Below are positions 1-6,542 of a DNA stretch of 12,752 nucleotides, one piece after another (within the stretch, counting starts at the first letter, position 1; each line of letters opens with the position of its first letter). The position numbers and the translations under genes were made by a program. Origin of the DNA: Actinotalea sp. (lineage in GTDB: Bacteria; Actinomycetota; Actinomycetes; Actinomycetales; Cellulomonadaceae); NCBI GenBank assembly GCA_014360395.1, contig JACIXM010000512.1:1-12752 (forward strand), given 5' to 3'. The notes beneath the pieces were generated by a model. The model made no database searches and was not told where the DNA came from. It worked only from the letters and a program-made list of their open reading frames with translations.

Positions 1-147
1 CAGGCCGGCCAGGCGCTCGCGGACGCCCCGGGGCTGCGCGCGGAGTTCGGCTCCTACCCGGTGCTCGAGTGTCGCGTGCCGGGGTCCGCGCGCCTGGCGC
101 GCCACGGCCACGGCGAGCACGGTGGCCACCACGGCGACCTCCTCTGA
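1..147 (+). CDS. C-terminal fragment of an unidentified protein with a His-rich tail
   Basis: The reading frame is open from the first base and ends at TGA. The 48 visible residues have high G/C third positions, so this is probably the true frame of a gene starting outside the window. The fragment runs through EFGSYPVLECRVPG and ends in a tail holding six histidines in about 13 residues (HGHGEHGGHH). Such tails often bind or buffer transition metals (Ni, Zn, Cu), but no family can be named from so little sequence. A GC-rich hairpin about 40 bases downstream probably ends the transcript. The frame stays open into the next gene under other starts, but codon usage and the hairpin argue that translation stops here. 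Confidence 0.6.
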   Translation, partial: QAGQALADAPGLRAEFGSYPVLECRVPGSARLARHGHGEHGGHHGDLL

Positions 148-187
148 GGCACGCCGCCCCCCGACGCACGCGGTCCACCGACGCACG

Positions 188-216
188 CGAGCCCCCGCCC
201 GGCGGACGGGGGCTCG
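188..216. terminator. Hairpin between convergent genes, likely bidirectional terminator
   Basis: A perfect 10-bp inverted repeat, CGAGCCCCCG and CGGGGGCTCG, encloses a 9-base loop. It lies 40 bases after the stop of the upstream plus-strand gene and 26 bases after the stop of the minus-strand small ORF. There is no T-tract, which is common for actinobacterial terminators. Just before it, the 12-mer CCGACGCACGCG occurs twice with a 17-base period (161 and 178). Confidence 0.6.
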
Positions 217-242
217 ACCGGTGCTGTGCGATGACGTCGGCG

Positions 243-329
243 TCAGAGCCGCACGCGCCGCGGGTTGCTCACCGAGGTGACGACGATCTCGTCCTGCTCG
301 GCACCCTGGCGGGTCGTCTGCTCGGACAT
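243..329 (-). CDS. Putative 28-residue small protein
   Basis: This is a very short frame starting at ATG. A purine-rich GAGAGAGGGGTG stretch lies at Shine-Dalgarno distance, and the frame stops before the hairpin at 188-216, which could terminate it. The peptide begins MSEQTTRQGAEQDE and ends SNPRRVRL: an acidic, polar N-half followed by a short hydrophobic run (IVVTSV) and a basic tail. It has no cysteine, no signal peptide and no membrane segment. No family is recognised. It is separated from ftsH by about 200 bases in divergent orientation. It could be a real small protein, a leader peptide, or chance; the ribosome-binding site and the terminator are the only positive evidence. The frame could extend upstream to 437, but that part is less gene-like. 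Confidence 0.35.
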   Translation of the reverse strand: MSEQTTRQGAEQDEIVVTSVSNPRRVRL

Positions 330-515
330 GCGGTTCACCCCTCTCTCTCGTGGGCGACTGGTGATCCCATGAGTGTGCGCTACCGGGGCCCGACCGCGCA
401 CGAGGAGGACGAAGGTCACTGGTGTGAGGTCCACCACGCCCCGCGTTCACGAGATCCTCACACGCTGACGAAGATGCTCACGGTCCACCCACTCAGCCCT
501 CCGCCCGGACGCGCC

Positions 516-530
516 GATACTCCCTGGGTG
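516..530 (+). promoter_or_regulatory. Candidate -10 box for leaderless ftsH-like transcript
   Basis: GATACT (516-521) matches the actinobacterial -10 pattern and is followed by exactly six bases before the GTG chosen as the start. That would put transcription start at or next to the start codon. No Shine-Dalgarno sequence is present and no convincing -35 box was found. Confidence 0.45.
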
Positions 531-2534
531 ACGCCTCACGAGCCCACGGGTCACGCCGCCGTGCCCCCTGCCGCCGCCCCGTCGTCCTCGGCCGTGCCCA
601 CCCGGTCGGAGGTCACCTCCGCGCCGCCGGCCCCGCCCGCTCCCACGCCGCCCGTCCCCCCGTCGGTCCACGGCGGGGGCAGCCACGGAGCCGGCCCGGA
701 CCGGACCGGCGACGTCCCGCCGGGCGGGCAGGCCGACGGCGCCGGCCGTCCGCCGACCCGCTTCGGCCCGCGGCCCAGCCGCCGGCAGGTGCTGGTCGCG
801 GCCGTGGTCGCGACCGTGGGCGTGCTCGGCGCCGTCACGACGGCGGTGCTGATCGAGCGCGAGCCGGTGGTCACCGTGACGCTCACCGAGGCGCTCGGCA
901 CGATCGAGGCCGGCGAGGTCGTCGGCGCGACCGTGCGCGACCGGACCGCCACCGTCACCCTCGAGCTGGCCGACGGCGAGCAGGTGCAGACGCGCTACCC
1001 CGCCGCCTACGCGGACGAGGTCACCGACGCGCTGGTCGCGGCCGACGTCCCGCTCGTGACCGAGTCGGGATCACGGCTGACCACGGAGCTGACCCGCACC
1101 CTCATCCCGCTGCTCGTCCTGCTCGCCGTCGTCGTGTGGGTCGTGCGCAAGGCCGGGCCGGGCGCCATCGGCGCCGGCGCGAAGAAGAAGGCGCTGGAGT
1201 CCGGCGAGGTGCCCGACGTGACCTTCGCCGACGTGGCCGGCGCGGACGAGGCCGTCGACCAGCTCCGGGAGATGGTGCAGTTCCTGCGCGAGCCCGAGCG
1301 CTTCGAGGCCGTCGGCGCCCGGCGACCGCGGGGAGCGCTGCTCGTCGGCCCGCCCGGTACGGGCAAGACGCTCCTGGCTCGTGCGGTGGCGGGGGAGGCG
1401 GGCGTGCCGTTCTTCGCCCTGGCCGGATCGGACTTCGTGGAGACGTTCGTCGGCGTCGGCGCCCGCCGCGTGCGGGACCTCTTCGGGGAGGCCCGCAAGG
1501 CCGAGCGCGCCATCGTCTTCATCGACGAGATCGACGCCGTGGGCCGCGCGCGTGGCGGGGCCGGGGCCAACGCCTCGGACGGCGAGCGGGAGAACACCCT
1601 CATCTCCCTGCTCAACGAGATGGACGGGTTCGCCGGCTCCGGCGTCGTCGTCCTCGCCGCCACGAACCGCGCGGACGTCCTGGACCCGGCGCTGACCCGC
1701 CCGGGTCGGCTGGACCGCCAGGTGCAGGTGCCCAACCCGGACCGCCGTGGCCGGACCCTGATCCTCGAGGTCCACACGCGGCACCGTCCGGTCTCCGGCG
1801 ACGTCGACCTCGTGGGGCTCGCGCGGCAGACGCCCGGCATGTCCGGCGCCGACCTCGCGCAGGTCGTCAACGAGGCGTGCATGGAGGCCGCGCGCCGTGG
1901 GCAGGACGTCGTGGACGAGAGCTGCTTCCAGGCCGCCGTCGCGACGGTCGCCATGGGCCGCGCCCGCACGTCGGCGCTGGTCACGGACTTCGACCGTCGT
2001 GTCACCGCCTGGCACGAGGCCGGCCACACCCTCGCCGCCGCCCTGCTGCCGGACGCCGACGACCCCGTCTCGGTGACGATCGTGCCGCGCGGCCCGGCCG
2101 GCGGTGTCACGTGGATGAGCGGCAACGACGACGTCTTCCTGCCGCGCCGCAAGGCCCTCGCCCAGCTCGTCGTGGCGATGGCCGGGCGGGCCGCGGAGGA
2201 GCGGCTCATGGACGGCGAGTACACCCAGGGGGCGATGGGCGACCTGCAGCACGCGACGAACCTGGCCACGGCCATGGTGACGAAGTACGGCATGACCGGC
2301 TTCGGGTACGCCCAGCTCGACGACGAGACCCTGCGCGTCGGCGGGGCGGTCGCCGCGCGCGCCCACGCGGAGGCCGATCGCCTGCTGCGGGAGGCGCACG
2401 AGGAGGCCACGCGGCTGGTCGCCCGGCACGCCGGGACGCTCGACGCGCTGGCCGAGGCGCTGCTCGCGGAGGAGACCCTCAGCGGCGGTCGCGTCCGGCA
2501 GATCGTCGCGGAGCACGCGAGCACCGCTGCCTGA
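528..2534 (+). CDS. ftsH: FtsH-family membrane-bound ATP-dependent zinc metalloprotease
   Basis: FtsH proteins are membrane-anchored hexamers that unfold and degrade membrane and short-lived cytosolic proteins, using an AAA+ ring and a zinc protease ring. All hallmarks are visible (numbering from the GTG start, 668 residues): TM1 about 88-109, a small extracytoplasmic domain about 110-190, TM2 about 192-208, Walker A GPPGTGKT at 274-281, pore loop ETFVGVG, Walker B IVFIDEID at 329-336, the second region of homology (ATNRADVLDPAL), the zinc motif HEAGH at 496-500, and the third ligand Asp572 in MGDLQHAT. It looks fully active. The unusual part is a Pro/Ala/Ser-rich disordered stretch of about 85 residues before TM1. 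GTG 528 was chosen because strong third-position G/C begins there and a GATACT box sits six bases upstream. ATG 474 and ATG 369 are in-frame alternatives. There is no hpt or folE neighbour, so this may be a secondary FtsH rather than the housekeeping copy (inference). Confidence 0.9.
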   Translation: MTPHEPTGHAAVPPAAAPSSSAVPTRSEVTSAPPAPPAPTPPVPPSVHGGGSHGAGPDRTGDVPPGGQADGAGRPPTRFGPRPSRRQVLVAAVVATVGVLGAVTTAVLIEREPVVTVTLTEALGTIEAGEVVGATVRDRTATVTLELADGEQVQTRYPAAYADEVTDALVAADVPLVTESGSRLTTELTRTLIPLLVLLAVVVWVVRKAGPGAIGAGAKKKALESGEVPDVTFADVAGADEAVDQLREMVQFLREPERFEAVGARRPRGALLVGPPGTGKTLLARAVAGEAGVPFFALAGSDFVETFVGVGARRVRDLFGEARKAERAIVFIDEIDAVGRARGGAGANASDGERENTLISLLNEMDGFAGSGVVVLAATNRADVLDPALTRPGRLDRQVQVPNPDRRGRTLILEVHTRHRPVSGDVDLVGLARQTPGMSGADLAQVVNEACMEAARRGQDVVDESCFQAAVATVAMGRARTSALVTDFDRRVTAWHEAGHTLAAALLPDADDPVSVTIVPRGPAGGVTWMSGNDDVFLPRRKALAQLVVAMAGRAAEERLMDGEYTQGAMGDLQHATNLATAMVTKYGMTGFGYAQLDDETLRVGGAVAARAHAEADRLLREAHEEATRLVARHAGTLDALAEALLAEETLSGGRVRQIVAEHASTAA

Positions 2535-2574
2535 CGGCGACGCCGCCCGCCCCCGCCGGACGGGTGGCCGTCAG
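2531..2574. terminator. Bipartite hairpin containing both convergent stop codons
   Basis: CTGACGGC (2531-2538) pairs with GCCGTCAG (2567-2574), so the TGA of ftsH and the TGA of the opposing gene sit in opposite arms. Inside, CCGCCCG (2543-2549) pairs with CGGGTGG (2561-2567) through one G-T wobble. It is a likely bidirectional terminator, without a T-tract. Confidence 0.6.
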
Positions 2575-3347
2575 CCGAGCGCGACGTCCACGACGAGCGC
2601 GCGGTGGTCGGACAGGCCGAGGTCCAGGCTGCTCGCCGGTCCCGTCGCGCGAACGGGCCCGCGGGCCAGGACGTGGTCCAGCTGCTCGGTCGGGGCGTGC
2701 GCGGGGAACGTCGCGCCCGCGGCCAGGGCCCTCCAGCGCGTCAGCCGCTCGGGGTGGGGCGGGTGGAGGTTGAGGTCGCCCATCAGCACGGCGGGACGGT
2801 CGCCGTCGGACGTCGGGTCGACCACCTCCCGCGCGAGCCGGACGAGCTGCCGGTCGTTCCACGAGGGGATGAACGTCAGGTGGGTGCCGGCGACGGTGAG
2901 GACGCCGTCGGGCGTGCGGACGTCCGCGACGAGGGCCGCCCGCGGCTCGTCGGTGACCATGACCGGGTTCGTGTGCCCGGGGAAGCGCACCGGGACCGGG
3001 CGCTCCAGGAGGGGCAGGCGCACGGCCCGCCAGCGTTCGACGGGGAAGCGGCTCAGCAGCGCGATGCCGTAGCGGCCGCCGTCGGGCTCGTCCTCACCGG
3101 TGGCGGCGGACCACACGTCCGGCGTCCCGACGAGGGTCGCCGCGAACCGGTGGTCGACCGCGCCCATCGCGGCTGCGGCGACGGCGGTGAGGTCGGCGTG
3201 GTGCGAGCGCGGCTGGTCGTCGTCGACCTCCTGCAGGGCGAGCACGTCGGCGTCGATCCGGCGGACGCCGGCGGCGAGGCGGTCGAGGTCGACGGTGTCG
3301 TCGCCGGGGGACCGCCCGTGCAGGATGTTGAAGGTCGCCAGCCGCAT
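2571..3347 (-). CDS. Endonuclease/exonuclease/phosphatase (EEP) superfamily hydrolase
   Basis: This 258-residue protein covers the whole EEP (DNase I-like) fold, a Mg-dependent phosphodiesterase or phosphatase family. The signature residues appear in order: Asn7 in ATFNILHG, Glu40 in LALQEVD, a mid-domain GIALLSRFP segment near 94-102, His156 in AGTHL, Asp191 and Asn193 in MGDLNLHP, Asp224-His225 in LDHV, and Asp247-His248 in SDHRALVVDV. All catalytic positions are present, so it should be active. There is no signal peptide or membrane segment, so it is probably cytoplasmic. The substrate cannot be read from sequence; relatives include nucleases, phosphoinositide and sphingomyelin phosphodiesterases. 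Start ATG is chosen because the fold begins at once (MRLATFN) and a GAGG lies upstream. It diverges from the nucleotidyltransferase gene 57 bases away and converges on ftsH. Confidence 0.85.
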   Translation of the reverse strand: MRLATFNILHGRSPGDDTVDLDRLAAGVRRIDADVLALQEVDDDQPRSHHADLTAVAAAAMGAVDHRFAATLVGTPDVWSAATGEDEPDGGRYGIALLSRFPVERWRAVRLPLLERPVPVRFPGHTNPVMVTDEPRAALVADVRTPDGVLTVAGTHLTFIPSWNDRQLVRLAREVVDPTSDGDRPAVLMGDLNLHPPHPERLTRWRALAAGATFPAHAPTEQLDHVLARGPVRATGPASSLDLGLSDHRALVVDVALG

Positions 3348-3392
3348 CGCCCCGATCCTCCCGCTCGACCTGCGGGGGCGCGAGTCGTCGTG

Positions 3393-3407
3393 TAGACCGT
3401 CCCCATG
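3393..3407 (+). promoter_or_regulatory. Candidate -10 box for leaderless transcript
   Basis: TAGACC (3393-3398) is followed by exactly six bases (GTCCCC) and then the ATG of the nucleotidyltransferase-fold gene. No Shine-Dalgarno sequence precedes the start. The last base departs from the TANNNT pattern, and no clear -35 box is seen. Confidence 0.4.
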
Positions 3408-3986
3408 TCGACGATGTCCGTCTCGCACCAGGGCCGGGAGGAGCTGCACGACGGGCTCCGCATGGCCGCCGTCGCCCTGGGCGACGCGGGGATCCCCTTC
3501 GCGCTGTGCGGGGGCTACGCCGCGTGGGCGCGTGGAGCGCCCGAGCCGCAGCACGACGCCGACTTCGTCATCCTCGAGGAGGACGTCGACACGGCCCGGG
3601 AGGCGATCGCCGCCGCTGGCCTGGACGTGCGGGACCCGGCGGAGAACTGGCTGTTCAAGGCGTACCACCACGACGCCCTCATCGACGTCCTCTTCCGGAT
3701 GTGCGGCCAGCCGGTGGACCCGGCGATCTTCGAGCGGGCCGACACCATCGAGGTCCTCGCCGTGCGGATGCCGGTGCTCAGCGCCACCGACGTCCTCGCC
3801 GGCCAGCTACGCGTCCTGGGCGAGCACTACTGCGACTTCGCCCGCCTGCTGCCCAACGCGCGGGCGCTGCGCGAGCAGATCGACTGGGCGGAGGTCGAGC
3901 GCGCCGTCGGCGACAACCCGTACGCCCGCGCGTTCCTGCACCTGGTGACCGAGCTCGGCGTCGTGTCGGGGCGGCCGGCGGCCTGA
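3405..3986 (+). CDS. Orphan nucleotidyltransferase-fold protein
   Basis: The 193-residue protein looks like a minimal nucleotidyltransferase-fold protein of the large group that includes the AbiEii/MNT toxins. Visible signs are the helix-turn motif CGGYAAWARGAPEPQHDADF, with the GG pair at 36-37 and the DxD metal-binding pair Asp51/Asp53, followed by ILEEDVDTAREAI and a third acidic strand in HDALIDVLF near residues 89-97. The C-terminal part is helical (REQIDWAEVERAVG). These enzymes transfer NMP groups to proteins, RNA or small molecules; the substrate here is unknown. No AbiEi-like or HEPN partner is adjacent, so a toxin-antitoxin role is not supported by context. The ATG used gives a leaderless geometry; a second ATG lies three codons later. 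No membrane segment is present. Confidence 0.7.
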   Translation: MSTMSVSHQGREELHDGLRMAAVALGDAGIPFALCGGYAAWARGAPEPQHDADFVILEEDVDTAREAIAAAGLDVRDPAENWLFKAYHHDALIDVLFRMCGQPVDPAIFERADTIEVLAVRMPVLSATDVLAGQLRVLGEHYCDFARLLPNARALREQIDWAEVERAVGDNPYARAFLHLVTELGVVSGRPAA

Positions 3987-4014
3987 GCCGGTCCCTTCCT
4001 GGGTCTCTCCTCAG
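3983..4014. terminator. Weak hairpin at a 24-base convergent junction
   Basis: CTGAG (3983-3987) pairs with CTCAG (4010-4014), with both stop codons inside the arms, and an inner CCC/GGG pair closes a 5-base loop (3993-4003). The stem is short and interrupted, so terminator function is only suggested. Confidence 0.35.
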
Positions 4015-4601
4015 TCGTCCAGCAGGGGGAAGCTGTCGATGTAGACGCGCACGCGGGGCCGGGCCCGCCATCGGGGGTCGTCCCGGCGGGCGCGGCTCCG
4101 CTCGACGAAGGGCTCGAGCGCCGCCTGCAGCGCCGCGTTGAGCTCGGTCATCTCGTCGCCGTCGATCCGCAGGGTGGCCTCGCTCGTGAGGGTGTCCCGC
4201 CACTGCTCGGGGAGTCGTTCCCGCGCGAGCAGGCGGCGGAGCGTGGCGGCGCGGTCGTCGATCATCCGGTCGAAGAGGAAGCGCATCGCCGGCGCGGTGG
4301 TGGGGTCCTCGAGGAGGTCGGGGCCGATCTCGATCGACCGGGAGCGCCACCACCGCTCCCGCCCGGTCCCGCGCGCGGTGTCCTCCTCCACGAGGCCGTG
4401 CCGCTCCAGCTGCCGCAGGTGGTAGCTGGTCTGGCCGGTGCTCTCCCCGAGGGCGGCCGCCAGCGTCGTCGCGGTGGCGGCACCGTGGTCGTTGAGGTGC
4501 CGGATGATCCGCACGCGCAGCGGGTGCGCGTAGGCCTTGAGCGCCTCGGGCCCCAGCGGGCCGGGAACGGGTGCCGGTGACCCCTTGCCGTCGTCAGCCA
4601 T
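4011..4601 (-). CDS. ArsR/HTH_20-type winged-helix transcriptional regulator
   Basis: The 196-residue protein has an N-terminal winged helix-turn-helix at about residues 18-80: ALKAYAHPLRVRIIRHL, then TTLAAALGESTGQTSYHLRQ as the recognition region, then LERHGLVEE and the basic wing (GTGRERWWRS). This is the typical ArsR-like domain of actinobacterial regulators. The rest (about 90-196) is helical, without the metal-binding cysteine motif of ArsR or SmtB, and may bind a small ligand or serve in dimerisation. It is divergent from the MFS exporter with about 70 bases between them, so it very likely represses both that gene and itself through the tandem repeats in the gap. AAAGG about nine bases upstream serves as ribosome-binding site. 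The inducing ligand cannot be deduced. Confidence 0.85.
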   Translation of the reverse strand: MADDGKGSPAPVPGPLGPEALKAYAHPLRVRIIRHLNDHGAATATTLAAALGESTGQTSYHLRQLERHGLVEEDTARGTGRERWWRSRSIEIGPDLLEDPTTAPAMRFLFDRMIDDRAATLRRLLARERLPEQWRDTLTSEATLRIDGDEMTELNAALQAALEPFVERSRARRDDPRWRARPRVRVYIDSFPLLDD

Positions 4602-4654
4602 GCAGAGTTACCTTTGCAGAGAGTTCTTTGCAAACAGTTCTTGGCAGAGCGAGC
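4599..4654. promoter_or_regulatory. 14-bp tandem repeats: candidate operator of the ArsR-type regulator
   Basis: Three head-to-tail units of 14 bases run TTTGCAGAGAGTTC (4613), TTTGCAAACAGTTC (4627) and TTGGCAGAGCGAGC (4641). A degenerate fourth unit, CATGCAGAGTTACC (4599), overlaps the regulator start codon. The second unit contains the palindrome TTTGCAAA. The stretch is AT-richer than its surroundings and occupies most of the divergent promoter region, so a bound regulator would cover promoter elements for both genes. On the minus strand TTTGCA and GTAACT lie 17 bases apart and could be the regulator's own -35 and -10. Confidence 0.6.
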
Positions 4655-4671
4655 GTAGTGGAGACGGCACC

Positions 4672-6090
4672 ATGACGACAGCACCGGGAACGGGCACGCA
4701 GACCCCGGCCACGGACAGCCCCGCCGTGTCGACGCCCGCCGTCCCCGCCGGCCCCGTCCCGGGCGGCGGCGCCGGCCCCACCCCGTACAGCGCTGCCGTC
4801 CCGCCGCCGGGCCTCGGCCGTCGCTTCGCCCATCTGCTCGGGGCGACCGGCCTGTCGAACCTGTCCGACGGCATCCTCCAGGTCGGTGTCCCGCTGCTGG
4901 CGCTCACCCTGACCAGCTCCCCGCTGCACCTGTCCCTCGTGGCGACCGCCGCGGGTCTGCCCTGGCTGCTGCTGAGCCTGCACGTGGGCGTGCTCGTCGA
5001 CCGGGTGGACCGCAGCCGGCTCCTCGGCGTGGCGACGGCGACGCGCGTGCTCGTGCTCGTGGCCGCCACGGTGACGGCCGCCGCCGGTGCGCTCACCCTG
5101 CCCGTCCTCGTGGGCCTGGTCCTGGCCTTCGGGGCCGCGGAGGTCGTCGCGGACTCCGCGGCCGGCGCGATGGTGCCCTCCGTCGTGGCGCGGGACCGGC
5201 TCAACGCCGCGAACTCCCGGCTCATGGGGGTGCAGCAGGTCGCCAACGCCTTCCTCGGCGGCCCGGTCGCCGGTCTGCTCGTGGCGCTCGGTGCGGGCTG
5301 GCTCTTCGGCGTCCCGGCCGCCCTGTGCGCCGTGACGCTGCTGCTCGTCGTGCGGGGCCTGTGGGGGAGGGTCGAGCGTCCCTCACGGCCCGTCGCCGCC
5401 GAGGGGGGCGCCGCGGACGGGGGCGCTCGGGACGCCGGCGGGGCGCCGTCGTCGGTGCGCACGGAGATCGGCGAGGGCCTCCGGTTCCTCCTCGGCCACC
5501 CGGTCGTCCGCCCGCTCCTGCTCGGCGCGACCGTCCTCAACTTCGCCAGCGCGGCGTACTTCGCGGTGTTCCCGCTGTGGGTCGTCGGCCCGGACTCGGC
5601 GGTCGGCCTGCGACCGGAGCTCTACGGTCTGCTCACGGCCGCGCTCGCTGTCGGCGCCGTGGCCGGGGCGGTGGTCAGCGACCGGCTGGGGCGCCGGCTG
5701 CGGGAGATGCCGGTGGTGCGCGTGTGCTGGACCGTCCAGGCGGCGCTGCTGCTCGTGCCGGTGCTCGTCCCCAGCGTGCCCGTGCTGCTGGGGACCGCGG
5801 TGCTCATCGGGCTGACGAACATGATGGGCAACGTCGTCACGCGGTCCATGCGGCAGCGGATGATCCCGCGGCACCTGCTCGGTCGGGTCGGCGGCGCCGG
5901 TGCGCTGCTCGGCTACGGCTCCATCCCCCTCGGGGCCCTGCTGGGCGGCGTCGTCGGGGAGGCCTTCGGGCTGCCGGCGGTGTTCCTCGGGGCGGCCGTC
6001 GTGTCGCTGCTGGCGGTGGCGCGGGTGGCGGTCGCCGTCCCGCAGCGCCGCGTCACCGAGATGGACGAGGCGGCGCAGCAGGACGCCTGA
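4672..6090 (+). CDS. MFS drug/metabolite exporter
   Basis: The 472-residue integral membrane protein has about 12 hydrophobic segments, as in the major facilitator superfamily, resembling the MFS_3/EntS-like branch of exporters. A Pro/Ala/Gly-rich cytosolic stretch of about 50 residues comes first. The first half then contains GLSNLSDGILQVGVPLLALT and the cytoplasmic motif-A equivalent VDRVDRSRLLG between TM2 and TM3. A variable acidic Gly/Ala loop leads to EGLRFLLGHPVVRPLLLG, a recurrent feature at the start of the second half in this branch. The substrate is unknown; proton-driven efflux of a toxic compound is the usual role. ATG 4672 is preceded by GGAG eight bases upstream. It is divergent from an ArsR-type regulator, so expression is probably induced when that regulator releases the tandem-repeat operator. 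Confidence 0.88.
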   Translation: MTTAPGTGTQTPATDSPAVSTPAVPAGPVPGGGAGPTPYSAAVPPPGLGRRFAHLLGATGLSNLSDGILQVGVPLLALTLTSSPLHLSLVATAAGLPWLLLSLHVGVLVDRVDRSRLLGVATATRVLVLVAATVTAAAGALTLPVLVGLVLAFGAAEVVADSAAGAMVPSVVARDRLNAANSRLMGVQQVANAFLGGPVAGLLVALGAGWLFGVPAALCAVTLLLVVRGLWGRVERPSRPVAAEGGAADGGARDAGGAPSSVRTEIGEGLRFLLGHPVVRPLLLGATVLNFASAAYFAVFPLWVVGPDSAVGLRPELYGLLTAALAVGAVAGAVVSDRLGRRLREMPVVRVCWTVQAALLLVPVLVPSVPVLLGTAVLIGLTNMMGNVVTRSMRQRMIPRHLLGRVGGAGALLGYGSIPLGALLGGVVGEAFGLPAVFLGAAVVSLLAVARVAVAVPQRRVTEMDEAAQQDA

Positions 6091-6114
6091 CGGGCGGTCT
6101 GGCGGGCGGTCTGG
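6091..6114. repeat. Perfect tandem duplication of a 12-mer
   Basis: CGGGCGGTCTGG occurs twice with no gap, starting at the base after the MFS stop codon. It lies in the 92-base convergent gap. It may be a simple replication-slippage product. GGTCTG in each copy is complementary to CAGACC at 6184-6189, so it could also contribute to the structure of the transcript end. Confidence 0.7.
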
Positions 6115-6172
6115 GCCGACGAGCCGGCGAGCGCGCCGGGGCCGACCGGCCGCCCTCGGACCGGCCGACGGA

Positions 6173-6191
6173 CTGGTCGCTCTCAGACCAG
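6173..6191. terminator. Candidate hairpin at the MFS / RsbW-like junction
   Basis: CTGGTC (6173-6178) pairs with GACCAG (6186-6191) across a 7-base loop. An alternative partner is a second copy of GACCAG at 6195, which gives a 7-bp CTGGTCG/CGACCAG stem. The stop codon of the minus-strand gene lies in the loop. No T-tract is present. Confidence 0.35.
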
Positions 6192-6542
6192 GGCGACCAG
6201 GCGCGCCGTCGTCCCGTGCGCCCCGGTGTGCAGCAGGAAGCGGTCGGCGAGCCGACGGGCCATCCACAGGCCGCGGCCGTGCTCGGAGTCGGCGTGCGGC
6301 GCGCGCGTCCCCGCGTGGGGGTCGCGGATCCGTCCGCTGTCGGAGACCTCCACGACCACGGCCCCTTCGCGGTGCCACGTGCGCAGGGAACCCCGCCCGC
6401 CCCCGTGGTCGACCGAGTTCGCGGCGAGCTCACTGGCGGCGAGGACGAGGTCGTCCGCGCGGTCCGGTGCCAGTCCGGCGCGCTGGGCGCAGGCGCGCAC
6501 GGTGCGTCGGACGGCGGCGAGGTCTCCTCGTTCGAAGGTCAT
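6183..6542 (-). CDS. RsbW-like ATP-binding protein (HATPase_c_2, anti-sigma/serine kinase type)
   Basis: The 119-residue single-domain protein carries the GHKL ATP-binding motifs: N-box Glu38, Asn42 and His46 in SELAANSVDHGG, G1 box Asp68/Gly70 in VSDSGR, and G2 box in SEHGRGLWMARRLADRF (Gly89, Gly91). This is the build of RsbW/SpoIIAB-type regulators and of the many small actinobacterial ATPases that phosphorylate or sequester anti-anti-sigma factors. No sigma factor, STAS protein or PP2C phosphatase is adjacent, so its partner is elsewhere. ATG 6542 is favoured by GGGGA eight bases upstream. An in-frame ATG at 6626 would add 28 Arg/Gly-rich residues and is less likely, although the first beta strand of the fold is short with the chosen start. 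It is divergent from the DUF1918/DUF1876 gene. Confidence 0.82.
   Translation of the reverse strand: MTFERGDLAAVRRTVRACAQRAGLAPDRADDLVLAASELAANSVDHGGGRGSLRTWHREGAVVVEVSDSGRIRDPHAGTRAPHADSEHGRGLWMARRLADRFLLHTGAHGTTARLVALV

Noticed and set aside
161..189. Two copies of CCGACGCACGCG as a possible CRISPR-like or integration repeat
   Set aside because: Only two short copies with a 5-base gap, in a GC-rich terminator region; too little for an array or attachment site.
69..527. Extension of the FtsH-family protein to upstream starts at 69, 231, 369 or 474
   Set aside because: The start at 69 overlaps the preceding gene. Codon bias weakens upstream of 528, and the small ORF and hairpin occupy that space. 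474 cannot be fully excluded.
1007..2524. Long minus-strand open frames opposite ftsH (505 and 481 codons)
   Set aside because: They are antisense shadows caused by high GC content; the proteins are Ser/Arg/Ala-rich without domains, while the plus strand encodes a textbook FtsH.
3405..4601. Nucleotidyltransferase plus ArsR-type regulator as a toxin-antitoxin pair
   Set aside because: The genes are convergent, and the regulator clearly pairs with the divergent MFS exporter, so shared regulation is not supported.
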